Shown piece after piece: positions 24,675 through 36,414 of a stretch of 64,000 bases of DNA. The position numbers were made by a program, and so were the translations under genes. How positions within the stretch are numbered: the stretch's first letter is position 1; every line of letters starts with the position of its first letter. The DNA is from Stereum hirsutum FP-91666 SS1 (taxonomy: Eukaryota > Basidiomycota > Agaricomycetes > Russulales > Stereaceae): positions 558,224 through 622,223 of the forward strand of contig NW_006763138.1 of NCBI RefSeq assembly GCF_000264905.1. The letters are read 5' to 3'. The notes under the pieces were generated by a model, which was given only the letters and a program-made list of their open reading frames with translations, ran no database searches and was not told the origin of the DNA.

Positions 24675-27076
24675 TCAATGCCCCCTAACAGGCACCGCCA
24701 ACAGCGCACCCACAAGCACCACACTCATCACCGCCGCCACCGCCGCACTCCTCACCACGATCTCCCACTGCGCCCTCGAAATCACCGGACTGAGCACCTT
24801 CGTCACCGGTCCAAACGCCGGGACCTTCTTTACGTGGTTGTACTCGTACGAAGTCGGGGTTATCACCGTGGACGTGGCCGCCGCACCCGACTGTTGCGTC
24901 TGCGTCTGCGCCTTTGCCTTGCCAGCTTTGATCGCGGGCCCCACAGGCGATTGCGTCCGACATTTCTCCTGCATCGACGCGATATTAAGCTGCGAGCCGC
25001 CGCCATTCCTGCTCTTTGGACGAATCTGGTGATATTGGGGATGTTCTTCGAGGGGAAGGACGGAAGGAAGGTTACATTTGTATTGGGCGCGAGCAGGCGT
25101 GATAGGAGATGCCGTTGTCAATGGAGTTTCGAGTACGTCGAGACCACCCGCCGAAGGTCGTCTTCCTTCCTCGAGCGCTTGCAAGCTAATATTCGTATTC
25201 AGCCGTGCGACGGTAGGTCTCGAAGGAAGCCTGAGCAATGGGAGAGGACCGATGATCGAGCCAGAGCTCGGTCTCGCCGAATGAGTATGAGTATGAGTCG
25301 TGCCCTGGACGGAACGCACTGGGCTCCGAACGCAGATGCACTCGTAGCCCTCGCTGACCCGTGGTGGAAGCGCGTCGAAATCAAAGCTACGGACGCTCTC
25401 GGCTTCGCTCCCATCGGTCGACATGGACAAGAAGTTGTCATCGTCCTCGTATGGGCGAATGAACGCTGCTGTCGAAGTGACGGTGTGCGCCTGATGAGCG
25501 CGACATTCGGGCGTGTGAGCCCCTGCGTCGCCGAATTTGTATGAACCTCCGAACGGTGGGACCGACTCGTCGATGAACGGATGGGAGGTGCCAGTGCGTG
25601 TGGCGGGACCCTCGGGTGCGGGGTCAGAGTCGTAGTAAGCGGGTGAAACGAAGATACGATGGCTGGTCTCGTGGTAGACGGGACCAGAACCACCAGAATA
25701 AGACGATCCGGACGAGTATCGATCAGAATCGTCACGGTCCTGAGAGGAACAAATGGTAACCGCAGGAGAACGGGATGGTGGTGGTGGTGGTGGCGCCGCG
25801 CGATCACGAGAGGCGGTGGTCATGACAGATTCTGCTTTCTCGGAAGGCATCGGGTGTTGAGAGGTCGCGTCGCTGCTCGAAGGCTGAGTAGGCGGTTTCT
25901 CTCGTTTGCGGAGAGGATTTGCTTTAGCGACGGCTCGACGGTAGTAGTTAAAGTCCAGAGGTTTCGGAGGAGAGATCTGTGGTCGTTCAAGCTCGAAGTT
26001 TCGGAGCTGACGGAGGTCGCCAAAGACGTAGATCATCATGCAGACCTAAGAACGGACGTGAGCGACGAGATCGACGAGGATAATAACGACGAGACTGACA
26101 CCATGAAGACTCGCGAGCAATACTGTCAAGCCGAGCCACAATCCTGGGATAGCGAGCAACCTCAACCACCTCGAGCGTCCATTGACGATGTTGACTACGA
26201 GCGGGGCGACACTGCCGAGGAGCGCAAAGGTGATGCCACCGGCTATACCGCATATTGCACGACGGGTGCCGACATTGTTATAAGCAGCGATAACGAAGCG
26301 GTCTAAGCTCTCCTTGAGCATACCATGAACCTCCCATGCGACTTCGGCAAAGACGATAGGATCTGGGTGAGGACAGGCAAAGTGGGGAGTGTGAAAAGGA
26401 GCGAGGATATCCGAGGGGACGTTGAGTTCGTAGTCTGCTGCGGGGGTGAAGAACGTTTTCTTGGCGCGGAGGTAGGACATGGTGAGCTGTGGCGAGGGTG
26501 TGAAGCGATCTGGAGGTTGATCGTCGGGGTGGGCAGCCCTTGACTCGAGCTTCCATTGGTGGTAGCGTGCCGCATACTCCTTGAGCCAGAGGACGAAATA
26601 GCTGGAGGATGATTAGGATACGTCATAGGAAAGACCGAAATTATACACACAGGTTCTCTGGACAGCCCTCGACGAAGAGAAGCCACTCTTCAAAGTCCTT
26701 GAGACCTGTGGGACGGATTCGTCAGGTGCGAGGAGATGAAGGGAGGGATGGTGACGACACGGACCAAGAGGGGGCAGGTGTTTCCTGTTCAGGACGTCCT
26801 CGAGCTTGACCTCGAACATGGGAGTGACTGTGGCGTGGATGAGATGGTATATTGTTGAGAAGAAGAAGGTGAAAACGGACCCTGACATGACCTGACTTTG
26901 CCGACTGCAGGAGGAGGATTGCATAGTCGATACTAGGACAGATGAGCGAGGGAGATAAGGGGACGGTATGGAAGACGTACGGGGAGAGCGAGGAGGGCCT
27001 TGACGGTGAGCTTGAACGTCCTAGGCTGCTTTTCGTGGGAGTGGTGGGGGAAGGGGGCGGGAGGGACGGAGGCCAT
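24675..27076 (-). CDS. RGS-domain protein with C-terminal transmembrane helices (Rax1-like architecture)
   Basis: Five exons: 27076-26981, 26891-26765, 26705-26651, 26601-26100 and 26045-24675. The RGS core begins FEVKLEDVLNRKHLPPLG, then LKDFEEWLLFVEGCPENL and YFVLWLKEYAARYHQWKLES, and resumes at MLKESLDRFVIAAYNNVGT after a variable linker. Three hydrophobic helices follow: RAICGIAGGITFALLGSVAP, WLRLLAIPGLWLGLTVLLAS, and a third near the Ser/Pro-rich tail's end (VRSAAVAAVMSVVLVGALLA). RGS domains speed GTP hydrolysis by G-alpha subunits; membrane-anchored fungal RGS proteins of this layout include Rax1 (bud-site/polarity). The start at MASVPPAPF is supported by the in-phase first intron. The alternative start within the second exon would lose residues that continue the RGS-adjacent region. 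Between helices and tail lie about 400 disordered residues. The exact subfamily is uncertain. Confidence 0.82.
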
Positions 27077-30000
27077 GGGGGAGAGGAGGAGAAGGAGGGG
27101 AGGGCGGTGGACAGGAGGCTTCTGAGTCGCGACGCTTTGAGGAGGGCGAAAATCGGGAGGAATTCGACATATTTGATGGTGGCCGGCGCTGTCAACTTTG
27201 CTCGATCCTCTTTCGGAATACCCTTTTCCGTACATCCTTCCTTCCCCGGAATCCCCGGGCCCCTCCCCGCTCGCCCTCGAGCCCTCGCCAGGGCCCGGGG
27301 CGCTAGCCCTGGGTTGCCCGGCCTCCCGCCAAAGAAGTTGACGACGATGAGCGCATATATTATCTTCACATATATTATTGGAGTAGTGGAAATGATGCAT
27401 CTCTGTAAGCTCTTTCAGATGGAGGTCGCTTCCATGCCATTGCCTGACCTGTGCCGGGAGATATTGGCCTCGCAAGATGCGAACATTCTCAAAGACCCCT
27501 AAAAAACGCTATAAATTTAATTCATTTATAATTCATTTAAATAATAGTAGCCGATGCAATCGTCTTCAAAACAACGCTCAACGATGCGCTACGATCATAC
27601 GCAACTTTTGAATGTGACGTAGTGGTCGTTGGATATGATGACGATCTTGTAGAGCCCCAAAACATAGCGTTTTTTGGCATTTGCGCAAAACGGGGCAACC
27701 CAGGGCTAGCGCCCCGGGCCCTCCCTCGCCAATACTTGCTCTCTTCGTGCCCCCGTCGCCACTCCTCGCATCGTCCTCATTCCCCCTTTTCTCCTAATTT
27801 ACAGGCAAACGTCCCAGAATAATGTCCGAGATAGGTTAAACCCATGACTGGGACCGGAGCGCTGGCTCGAGCTCGTATGACGAAGCTTCCATGCATGTCA
27901 ACGCGGGGCAACTCTTCGAGAGGCTCTATTCCCGTCCATCCGCATCGAGGCAAACATCGGGCAGACCATAAATGCCTCGCCTTTCGCACCCACCTAATGA
28001 ACGGAAGCAAGAACGTTACGCCACAGACGCTTCTCCTCTAAAAAAGGGTGGGATATGAAGGTTGTGCGGTAAAAGAGTGAGGCGTCGTCGGCGGTAGTGC
28101 TCTTTCTCTCATAGCGGTTTGCGCCACCGATGGAGTCTCTCCGGAGGCCTCTATCGCCTTATTGTTGACATCCCAAATGCTCAGATCCTCCTCTGCTTGA
28201 AGCGTATGATGCCCGGATTCTCCACAGCATGCGAACAGAAACATCACAGCGCACTGATATTCCTGACCGGCGGCGACTCTCATCGCTGGGAATGGCTGAA
28301 TTCATCGCATAAGAAGAAGAACAGAGGCTCTTTGGTTGTTCAGATGCCTTCTCTTCTCAAACTGTATATATTGCAGCCGACCTCTTTCATCTCTTTCTGC
28401 TCGTCCGCTATTATGACTGACTTGAGCTTCCGGAATCCGCCACATACTCACATGCGTCAGAATTCCGGTCGAACGAACTTCATACTGCTCAGCTTGGCAA
28501 AACATTTGTATACAGCGGGTCCACATACAGAGATATGTGAGCTCGAGGCAGAGTCGAGCGTACTAGTAAAGCAACTAGTTTTTATAAACCCCTATCTCTG
28601 AACCCCTGACTGAATGTCCTCTCGTCTAACTTACAGTCATCGTCCTCAGTTTTCACATGTTGTCCCATCACGCGAAAATTAGATGGTTATCTTTCGCGAG
28701 CCTACGGTCGGCCTGCTCCTCGCCCGAACGTTCGAAAAAGGGCTCTTCCTAGTTTCGCAGATTGCCTAGTTGCTATCATGCATAGCTTAGCGGCGCACGG
28801 GTGCAGTTGCGGCAAAGCGGGCTAATGCAATCTCAGACATGGATCTTCACGCGTGCGCGACCTCGGAGGCTCGAGGCACAGCTCTGTCCACCCATGTGGG
28901 AATTTGTAGTAGACAGACCCTCTTTATAATTGAAAGATTCCGTCCGGTGTTCGGGTTCGGATCGGAGTTCTCGCAGATGGTGAACTCGCCGGACTTTTTG
29001 TACGTACGCCATTGACGAAATACAAATTGCGACGAACACTACGCTTGAACGCGCGGAGAAACTTGGACAGTGCGCACTTGCGATGCTCTTTTGCATCGTC
29101 ATGAGTTCGATAATGGGAATGAAGAAGACCTCGCGTTAAGTGCGACATCATTCATCGTGATGAAATCATGCTAGAGCTAGAAGACATGCCATCAGTCGGC
29201 CACCGGAAACCGAGCCAGCCGAACAGCAAATTCCGTATGTCGAGTGACCAGTACAGAGAGGGCTTGTCCCGTCCGTAAGGGTGGGCATGGATTTTCTGCC
29301 AGAGTGTCTGATTGGAATACAATTCGTTATATCCTCGGCTCAGGCCATCTGTGGGAAATGTTTGAGAAAGGTTAACTTAGGCTCGAATTGATGCGAAGAC
29401 TGACAGAATGGGAAGGCAATGTAACCAATCGTCGGCAGCGTAAATGTCTGGTGCTGGTACGGGAAGGACACGGACGAATGGAGGTGTTACGAGAGCTGGG
29501 AAGCACAACGGTCCCCCCGATAGAGTTCAGAGCTGTGATCCAGTTTCAGCCTCGTCCGCAACGAGCGGAAGAAAGACACCTTGTTCTTCATTAGGAAAGA
29601 CAATGTATCTTGTGGCGTCAGCCGTGAGCAAGTGGCGATACAGATGGAGACCCGCGCAAAGCAGCAGGATCGGCCGGCATTCGGGCTTGATGGTATGCTG
29701 AATAAAATTTTGGTTCCATACGATGCGGCACGTCTCGAAACGTCTCCGCATTCTTGTCTCCTAGCAGCACCCGACGATAGCCCTTGCGTCGGCGATTTAA
29801 GGCAGTGGGGCCACTACGCAAAGGAGATCCACGCATTGAGCCTAGAGAAAACCACGAGATGCACGGAGATCGAATATATACCGTAGGTGGAGCAGTGGTA
29901 CCACAGAAAGTGGTGCTCGAAGATTATGGGCCAACATCGCATTCGAGAGATGGCCGCTCTCGCACCGCAACGGCGGCGAATGCCATGATGTGCTCTGCGT

Positions 30001-31808
30001 GCTATGATATTTACTCGACCCTGACCATCGCTATTCGTAGGAATATAAGCACCCTGTACCTGCCCTATACACACAGATACATGGCCGTGGAAACCTCCAC
30101 TGCAGACCGACCGAAGCTCGACTATGGGTTCGGAGCCGTTTTAAATGCCGTAGACATAGCCATCCACTGATGAACATGTCGATGTCTTTCGAAAGTGAGA
30201 TAACACTATGCCGCAGATAAAATGTTCGCTAGGTAACTTCCCATAGGATCCGACAGCCGTCTGAGCCTAATACCAAGTAGTATACACGCACAAATGAGCC
30301 TCAACAGAGCTCCGGCAGAGAGTTGGTCCAAATAATGACAAAGATAGAACAGGGTACGCCCGCAATGCCGTCTCTTCGTGCCCCTAGAGCCCTACGAAAA
30401 GTCACCCACTGTTTGTATATATGAAGACAAGTCTTAGTTGTTGTGCAGTGTTAAACACGTTGTATTTGGTAAATAAAACACGAGGGAAACGAGGAGGAGA
30501 AGTGGTCGTTTGAACCGTCTGCTGGCGGCTGTCATGTACTTGACTATGAACAGTCGACAGGACGGAACTATACACTCGCGCGAAGACGGACTTCTAGAGC
30601 GCATCGTGGTTAGCGCAGCTTGTCTCCATCTATGGACCGATAGCAACACTGCGGCATGGGCGAACCCAAGAGATCATCGTATGTATGACGATGGTGGAGA
30701 AGAAGCAGCCTCAAAAAGGGGGGTTGAAAATCCTTTCCTCACCTATACGTGTTAGAGGCCTCCGATCAATTCGCACGTTATACATGTAACAGATCCATCT
30801 TCATCCACGATGTATGATCACGGTGCAAGCGGTAGCTGTAGATCACCAATCAGAGCCATTGAGTTGAAGCAAATATGTCCCGCGACGTAGAATTAGAGAT
30901 AGCCACAGGAAGGGGCACTGATTTGCTGAGCAGAAGGCACGGTAGAATGCGGGTCCAGCTTTTGTCACTTCTGTGTACGAGACAGAAACGGAACCGAGAC
31001 TTCCCTGTCGAGCCAAATTTCATAGATGGGAGCCACAGGAAGCCATGTGAAGAGGAAAAATCATGAAACATGAGGGTACACAGTGTCGTCGAGGGTCAAT
31101 TCATATAAAGCACGGAAGAACATGCTGCGAGGCCCTCAAGCAAAGGGATTTTTGGAAATAAGCTGCAGAACCAATGGAATCGATTTCCCCGCAAGTCGGA
31201 ACCAGTAGTGCATCCAAATGACGGCATTTTGCTGCCTTAGGCGTCATGACAGAGAAGAGAAGTGACATATGTCAAAGTGTGGTTGGTTCTGCAGGACTGA
31301 CGCAAACAAACCACTCGGAAGAAGATGATGGTTAATGCAAAAGAGCGGAGTCCAACGGGTGCCGGGAACCGGTTGCGAAACGGCTCCACGGGAGATGCCG
31401 GGGTTTCAGACTCAGACTCCGCGACACCAGTCACGTAATAAACTCTGTCGGATATCGTATCTGCAGACCTCCATGTCTGTTCTTTTCTATCCTGCCACGA
31501 AACGGCTCTCCGGCCATCCGTGGAATATAACCATCCCTCTCGTCTAAACTACTTATGCTGTGCCTTTGAATAGATGATACTTCTCACAGGCGGAATGGAG
31601 TCACACAAGAGTCGCATGGCAGCCTGTGTTCATCCTTTCAAGTAGCGGAAGCGGCGGAATCCCTCAACATGTGATGTACCTTTTGCTTGAGTTGTGCGAC
31701 ATAACAAGGAATCCATCTGCGCCCACGTATTTTTCCACATATAAAGGAACTGAAGGTCCTACTGATATGATTCTACCGCATCCTACCTCTCGCTCTACGA
31801 CCCCTCAC
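27077..31808. other. 4.7-kb gene-poor stretch
   Basis: Contains a 433-bp inverted-repeat element (27290-27722). Otherwise only short open frames on both strands, the largest about 160 codons (28119-28601), with no domain, no splice pattern and no homologue that I recognise. It may hold unrecognised decayed elements, long UTRs or a non-coding transcript. Confidence 0.4.
27290..27722. mobile_element. 433-bp miniature inverted-repeat element with 8-bp target duplication
   Basis: The 30 bp at 27290-27319 (starts AGGGCCCGGGG, ends GGGTTGCCC) is an exact inverted copy of 27693-27722. Directly outside both ends lies the same 8-mer CCCTCGCC (27282-27289 and 27723-27730), which reads as a target-site duplication. 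The interior is AT-rich with a second, inner inverted pair (CCTAAAAAACGCTA near 27499 and its near-complement near 27664). No transposase is encoded. An 8-bp duplication fits hAT-type or KDZ-type DNA transposons; the family cannot be named from this alone. Confidence 0.75.
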
Positions 31809-32502
31809 ATGGCCATCTCAACGAAGATGCGTGCAGTAGTCTATGACAAACCATTCAGTGTTTCCGTGCAGGAAGTTGACAAACCACAATTACAACAACC
31901 AAATGACATCATTGTCAAGAGTAGGTCCACGAATATCCTGAAATTGCTCTGCTGACCGTAAATGCTGGGATCTACTAGTCACGACTTCGTGTATTTGTGG
32001 CAGGTTAGTGTACTTCTCTACCGTTAAATCGTGCGTAGTAAGACGTACACCCGTACCAGTGACCTGCATATGTACGAAGGGCGTACTGGTGCAGAACCAG
32101 GCATAGTCTTTGGACACGAAAAGTGCGTAACGATTCCTCTTGAAAATTGCGTTGCGTATCTAACGTTCGATTGGTCTTAAAGCATGGGAATTGTGGCTGA
32201 AGTAGGAGCTGGGGTCCATGTATGTGGCCCCCATCTGCTTGATGGGCTTAGCTCCCTGTAGCTGAAATCTCAACGCAGACATTACAGAAGGGGGACCGAG
32301 TCGTAATGCCTTTCAATGTGGCGTAAGTTGCCTCTTTGCATTCGAGCCATTTTCGTGTCCAACGTATCTTATCCAATAGATGTGGTCACTGTCTCAACTG
32401 TGAAGAACAGCGATCCGCTTTTTGCACCAATGTCAATCCCGGATTTGTGCGCACTTCTCTCTTGAAGTATACGTTCAGTTACTCACCCCCTTTCAGGCCG
32501 GA

Positions 32503-34200
32503 GGGTATGCTCGCATCATAGTCTTCGCCTGCGACGACATCACTGATGTGAGTGTCCACCTTGCACCACATTGAAGTCTGCGAACGGCACACGGACATAT
32601 TCCTGCAAGGGTACTGATAAAAACCAAATGTCACGCGTGATCCGTTCAGGAGGACTTACCGCTTGACCACGAGGGTTCACATTTTAACTTGTAATACGAA
32701 CTTGCGACGCCCAAAAGTTAACTTGCGCAAACTTGTCGGTGTACAAGTTAATTTGTCCCAGTTAACTTGCAAGTTTGCAAGCTCACTTGGCTGTCAAACT
32801 TGCGTTTACGAACTTGTATAGCTTGGCACACTTGTGAAACTTCTGAGATCATGAGGCATCAATATGTCCTTCTACCACTGGTATAACACTTACCATGCCT
32901 TGTCGGACATACCTACATGTAATCACGTGTTTGACTAGTTCGCGTGCACAATCGCCAACGGGTAGCTGGCCGTTTGCCTCTGTACCACAAGCATCACAAG
33001 TAAGGACTCGGATACTGTAGATGATGCCTCCGCGGACACAGTAGTCAAAGACCATCGTATTTATCAGAAGCGCTAGCTCATCAATGTATTGCCTGCCTCC
33101 TACTAAGTACCTTGACCGATGCTGAGCTTTCCACTACTGGTGCCCACTAAAGCATCACTTTTAGCATGCCAATAGCGATGACTTGGGCGTCCCCAGTATC
33201 CAAGTACAGCGAGACTTTCATAGCGACTAGATATATACTGGATGATCACATTTACTTCGACAGACTAGGCTACCTTAGTTAACTTGCAAGTCAGCATGCG
33301 TGCTTTACAAGCTCGCTTGAGAAACTTGGCCCTACAAGTTTGCTCAAGTTTGCATTACTGCAGTCATACAAGTTTGACACAAGCACACGCAAGTGAATCA
33401 TACACCATGTCATAAGTTGATCAGTGTGCTGAATGTAGCAGCGGAAAAGGTATTTCAGACACATGCTGACCGGGAAAACTAGAGTGAAGAGAACGTTAAG
33501 AGATCGAGATAACAAAAGGCTAGTGTTTCGCCATGGTCGAAAGAGGTCATAATGACTTCGGGACTCCACTCAGATATAACCCGTACGCGTGAAGTTTACC
33601 GCTCTGTTTGACCTCAACGGGAGGGTTATATCATCGATGGAAGTCCCAAGTTGGTCCCAAGGATTCCATCTTTGCAATGGCCCGTATCGCCATGCTGGAC
33701 ATCTATAGCCCGTCTAGACAAATCAAATCTCCGAGGGTAGGTTCCAGCTACAGCGCTAGCTCGAGAAATCATTACGCAAGAGTGTACGCAGTGGAGGTTT
33801 AAGCCCGCTATAACCGAGACTAAGTGATCGACGAGCGAGTCGGAGCAGGAGTAACAAAGATTCGTAGTTGAGATACGCGTCAACACGGGAAGAGGGAGAA
33901 TAACCATGTAGGGCACACCAGGTGTGATACTTATGGGTGTCATCGCTGGTGAGCTACATGGTTATCGAGGATTATAGGAGCACAAGTGCGCCACAAGTGA
34001 GAGGTACGCAAGTGCCACAAGTTTGTTCCATTAAGTCATGCCCGATTTGGCAGGCAAGTCAAGTTACAAGTTCGCGCCACAAGTTAAATTGCGCTGGCTC
34101 CTTGACCACCTTGATATGGCCCCATGGAGACGTACCTTCATCACAAGCGAGTCAATAAACGTTGGGCGATATAAATTACCAGAGGGACATACCCATACGC
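32503..34200 (-). other. Inverted internal segment of the dehydrogenase gene
   Basis: Read on the minus strand from about 34200, the DNA gives GGCGCGTATGG|GTATGT, an intron, then codons for YVSMGPYQGGQ. The hAT-like insertion falls inside the Gly-Gly-Gln codons. After its far end (32662) the frame gives the final Ala and a donor GTAAGT, then an acceptor TTGCAG and EYVRVPFADFN (about 32620-32560). This is exactly the piece missing from the plus-strand exons. Both breakpoints lie close to short inverted GGGTATG/CATACCC words (near 32503-32509 and 34184-34190). Confidence 0.8.
32671..34100. mobile_element. hAT-like non-autonomous DNA transposon, 1430 bp
   Basis: Flanked by a perfect CTTGACCAC direct repeat (32662-32670 and 34101-34109), giving an 8-9 bp target duplication. 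The ends are imperfect inverted repeats sharing GAG, TTTAACTTGT and CGAACTTG. Subterminal and central regions (about 32680-32840, 33275-33400, 33985-34090) are packed with AACTTG/CAAGTT words in both orientations, the layout expected of hAT transposase-binding sites. No transposase is readable; a 69-codon minus-strand frame with CDACGTEANGQLPVGDCARE (32849-33055) is of unknown origin. The central repeat cluster could mean two nested or fused copies. Confidence 0.75.
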
Positions 34201-35323
34201 GCCTCTCAAATTGCCTCCTGGAAACGAGCATGAAGATGACTTTGCTCTATTAGCGGATATATTCCCGACGGTCTGCGCTTCTCTCCCTTTTCAAAAATAT
34301 GTGTTATAATTGTTCGATGTGTAAAGGGTTGGCATGGTGTAGAACTTTCGGTCAGTGACATCCCCAAATTGTTTCCGCGTCCTTTCATAATGACTCGTGA
34401 AACAATCAGGGTTTCCGCCCTGGAGAATCAGTTGCCGTTTACGGTGCAGGCCCTGTGGGTCTTATGGCGGCCTACAGTGCCCAGTTACGAGGTGCTTCTG
34501 AGGTATACGTAGTTGACCGTATCCCCGAACGTCTCGACAAGGTACGTCTCTAGTTGAGCTCATCTACGAGGTAACAATCGGTCATCGTGTTTCAGGCAAA
34601 AAGCATCGGTTGTATACCTATCGACTTGTCAACCGGTGACCCAGCTGAACAGATCAAAGCTCTTCGGAATGGAAGAGAAGTTGACCGCGGCGTTGACGGT
34701 AATCGTTTTCGATATATAGATGCCTGAAACGTAAGTCTCAAGGATTTTATTAGCCGTTGGATACCAGGCCGTTGCGGCGGACGGAAAGACGGAGCAACCG
34801 AATGCAGTCCTGGAAGGTCTCATCGCTGTTGTTCGTCCCACCGGTGGTTTGGGCATTCCTGGGCTCTATGTTCCGAAGGATCCAGGTGCACCCGATTCTG
34901 CTTCTGCGAAGTAAGCGCGTACATTCATGAGAAGTATCGTTGCTAACCACAACTCTCTTCAGGGGTTATATCTCGTTCCCTTTTGGTCCGTTGAATATGT
35001 ACTGTCCCCTTTTTATGTGGCTCTGTCTATCTGACTGCTTGTCCACAGGCAAACTCTTCGAGAAAGGTCTCTCCGTAGGTACAGGCCAATGCAACGTCAA
35101 GGTGAGTAATATTCACATTGCTCACCGATAACTCGAAGGACATAATAGTCATATGCTCGTTATCTAGTCATACAATCGCTACCTCAGGGACCTAATCATA
35201 TCTGGACGTGCTAAGCCATCATTTGTTGTTTCGCACAATATTTCTCTGGACGAAGCTCCAAACGCGTACGAGAAGTTCGACAAGCGTGTGGAGGGATACA
35301 CAAAGGTCCTTCTCCACCCTTGA

Positions 35324-36414
35324 ATCGGTTTTGTCTCGGAGAGTCTAGTGGGGGGTATGGTGAGGGGTGAATAAGTATAGCTTCACCTCAGATATGTACG
35401 AAGACACGGAGCTACTATTGACTGCCCTGAGTGTAACGCTGACATTGTATTACGAGTGGCATTTACTATGGAACTCTCGTGTAAACATGATTTTCGCTGT
35501 TCCGGCCCAGTTGCTTCAATATATTTGGGGCCAAAAACGTTTGGTGCTATCGCTTAAGAGAGTCTATTTTCTCGTCTAACATGATACAAGCTGTAGTCAG
35601 GAAAGACAGAGGCGGCAGACCAGATAAGTAGCGTGGAATGTGGCGCGACGCCACAGTCAAGTTTATACGTGTTTGTTTCTGCCACCGCGGTCCCCACTGG
35701 TCCCCATTTCCTGTCGCAAAGGGTTGCGAAAGACTTTGACGAATGCATTGCTTAGGGAACATCTACGGTCTTCAGCTATTCTCCCTACATCGCTGCTATG
35801 GTCACCTCTGATGCACCCGTACTACCTCCAGGATCTGAGACCCTGAACATCACCAAGTCCCCGTTCCAAGAAGGATTGTGAGGAGATGAAATACCCTTTT
35901 CAACCCGAAATCTAAGCTTACCACGAACAGACCTGCATCTCACGTGAATATGCTCTGGCTCGGAATTCGAGAGGAGGACTTTCATGAACGGGACTCATCG
36001 TATCCAGCATTCGAACTTCTTTGCATCTTCTGAATCGTACACGCGAGTCGCGGGACTTCTTCTAGTTTCCTTGACACTCTACAAGCGAAATGTATTCTTG
36101 GGCTGCTCCTAAGATTTTGATATGATTCAGCTGCGAAGCGTATAAGGTGTGTAAGTCAGCATCTCTGAGTATCTCTCCCGCTGACCGCGTTCGCATGACA
36201 TCAGTTTTCGTTTGCGCCCATAGTCATGGGAAGCTCGCAAGGAGTTAGAGTACCGAATGCGGGACCCTATTATAAATGCATTGCCAGTTGGGGCGTCTAG
36301 ATCTGTGCTGGTCAACTCTACCCCAACTCCAACACAGTCATCTCCAGGCTCTGCGAGCTCCGGCATACAACTCGATTGCTTCCCTCTTCATCAACTCCAT
36401 CGATTGTTGGTGCC
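35324..36414. other. Intergenic upstream of the epoxide hydrolase
   Basis: Presumed 3' UTR of the broken dehydrogenase and promoter of the hydrolase. Open frames here are short and unrecognised. An in-frame upstream ATG at 36376 could lengthen the hydrolase by 13 residues. Confidence 0.4.

Larger units (their letters stand above)
31809..35323 (+). pseudogene. Zinc-dependent alcohol/formaldehyde dehydrogenase-like gene, broken by inversion and transposon
   Basis: Belongs to the medium-chain zinc dehydrogenases similar to glutathione-independent formaldehyde dehydrogenase. Plus-strand exons before the break: 31809-31920, 31979-32003, 32060-32122, 32183-32223, 32262-32322, 32380-32446 and from 32497. 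They read MRAVVYDKPFSVSVQEVDKP, TSCICGSDLHMYEGRTG (catalytic zinc Cys), FGHE and CGHCLNCEEQRSAFC (structural zinc). After the break: about 34204-34270 (LKLPPGNEHEDDFALLADIF), 34327-34350, 34410-34541 with VAVYGAGPVGLMAAYSAQLR (NAD site), 34596-34698, 34754-34910, 34963-34985, 35049-35101 and 35168-35323. The missing middle, YVSMGPYQGGQA and EYVRVPFADFN, lies between these on the opposite strand and is itself split by a 1430-bp element (32671-34100). Outside the break every exon keeps its frame, so the damage looks recent. Confidence 0.85.

Noticed and set aside
24678..25544. 288-codon plus-strand open frame
   Set aside because: It is antisense to the long Ser/Pro-rich RGS exon, Arg/His-rich in composition, and has no start context or domain.
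26942..27502. 186-codon plus-strand frame overlapping the GC-rich element
   Set aside because: It is antisense to the first exons of the RGS gene and runs into the inverted repeat; its Ala/Arg/Gly/Pro-rich end only translates the repeat.
28119..28601. 160-codon plus-strand open frame
   Set aside because: Composition is unremarkable, there is no domain or splice support, and frames of this length occur by chance at this GC content.
36376..36414. Upstream in-frame ATG of the epoxide hydrolase
   Set aside because: It would add 13 residues not needed by the EHN domain. The ATG at 36415 fits the family start better, but the longer form is not excluded.
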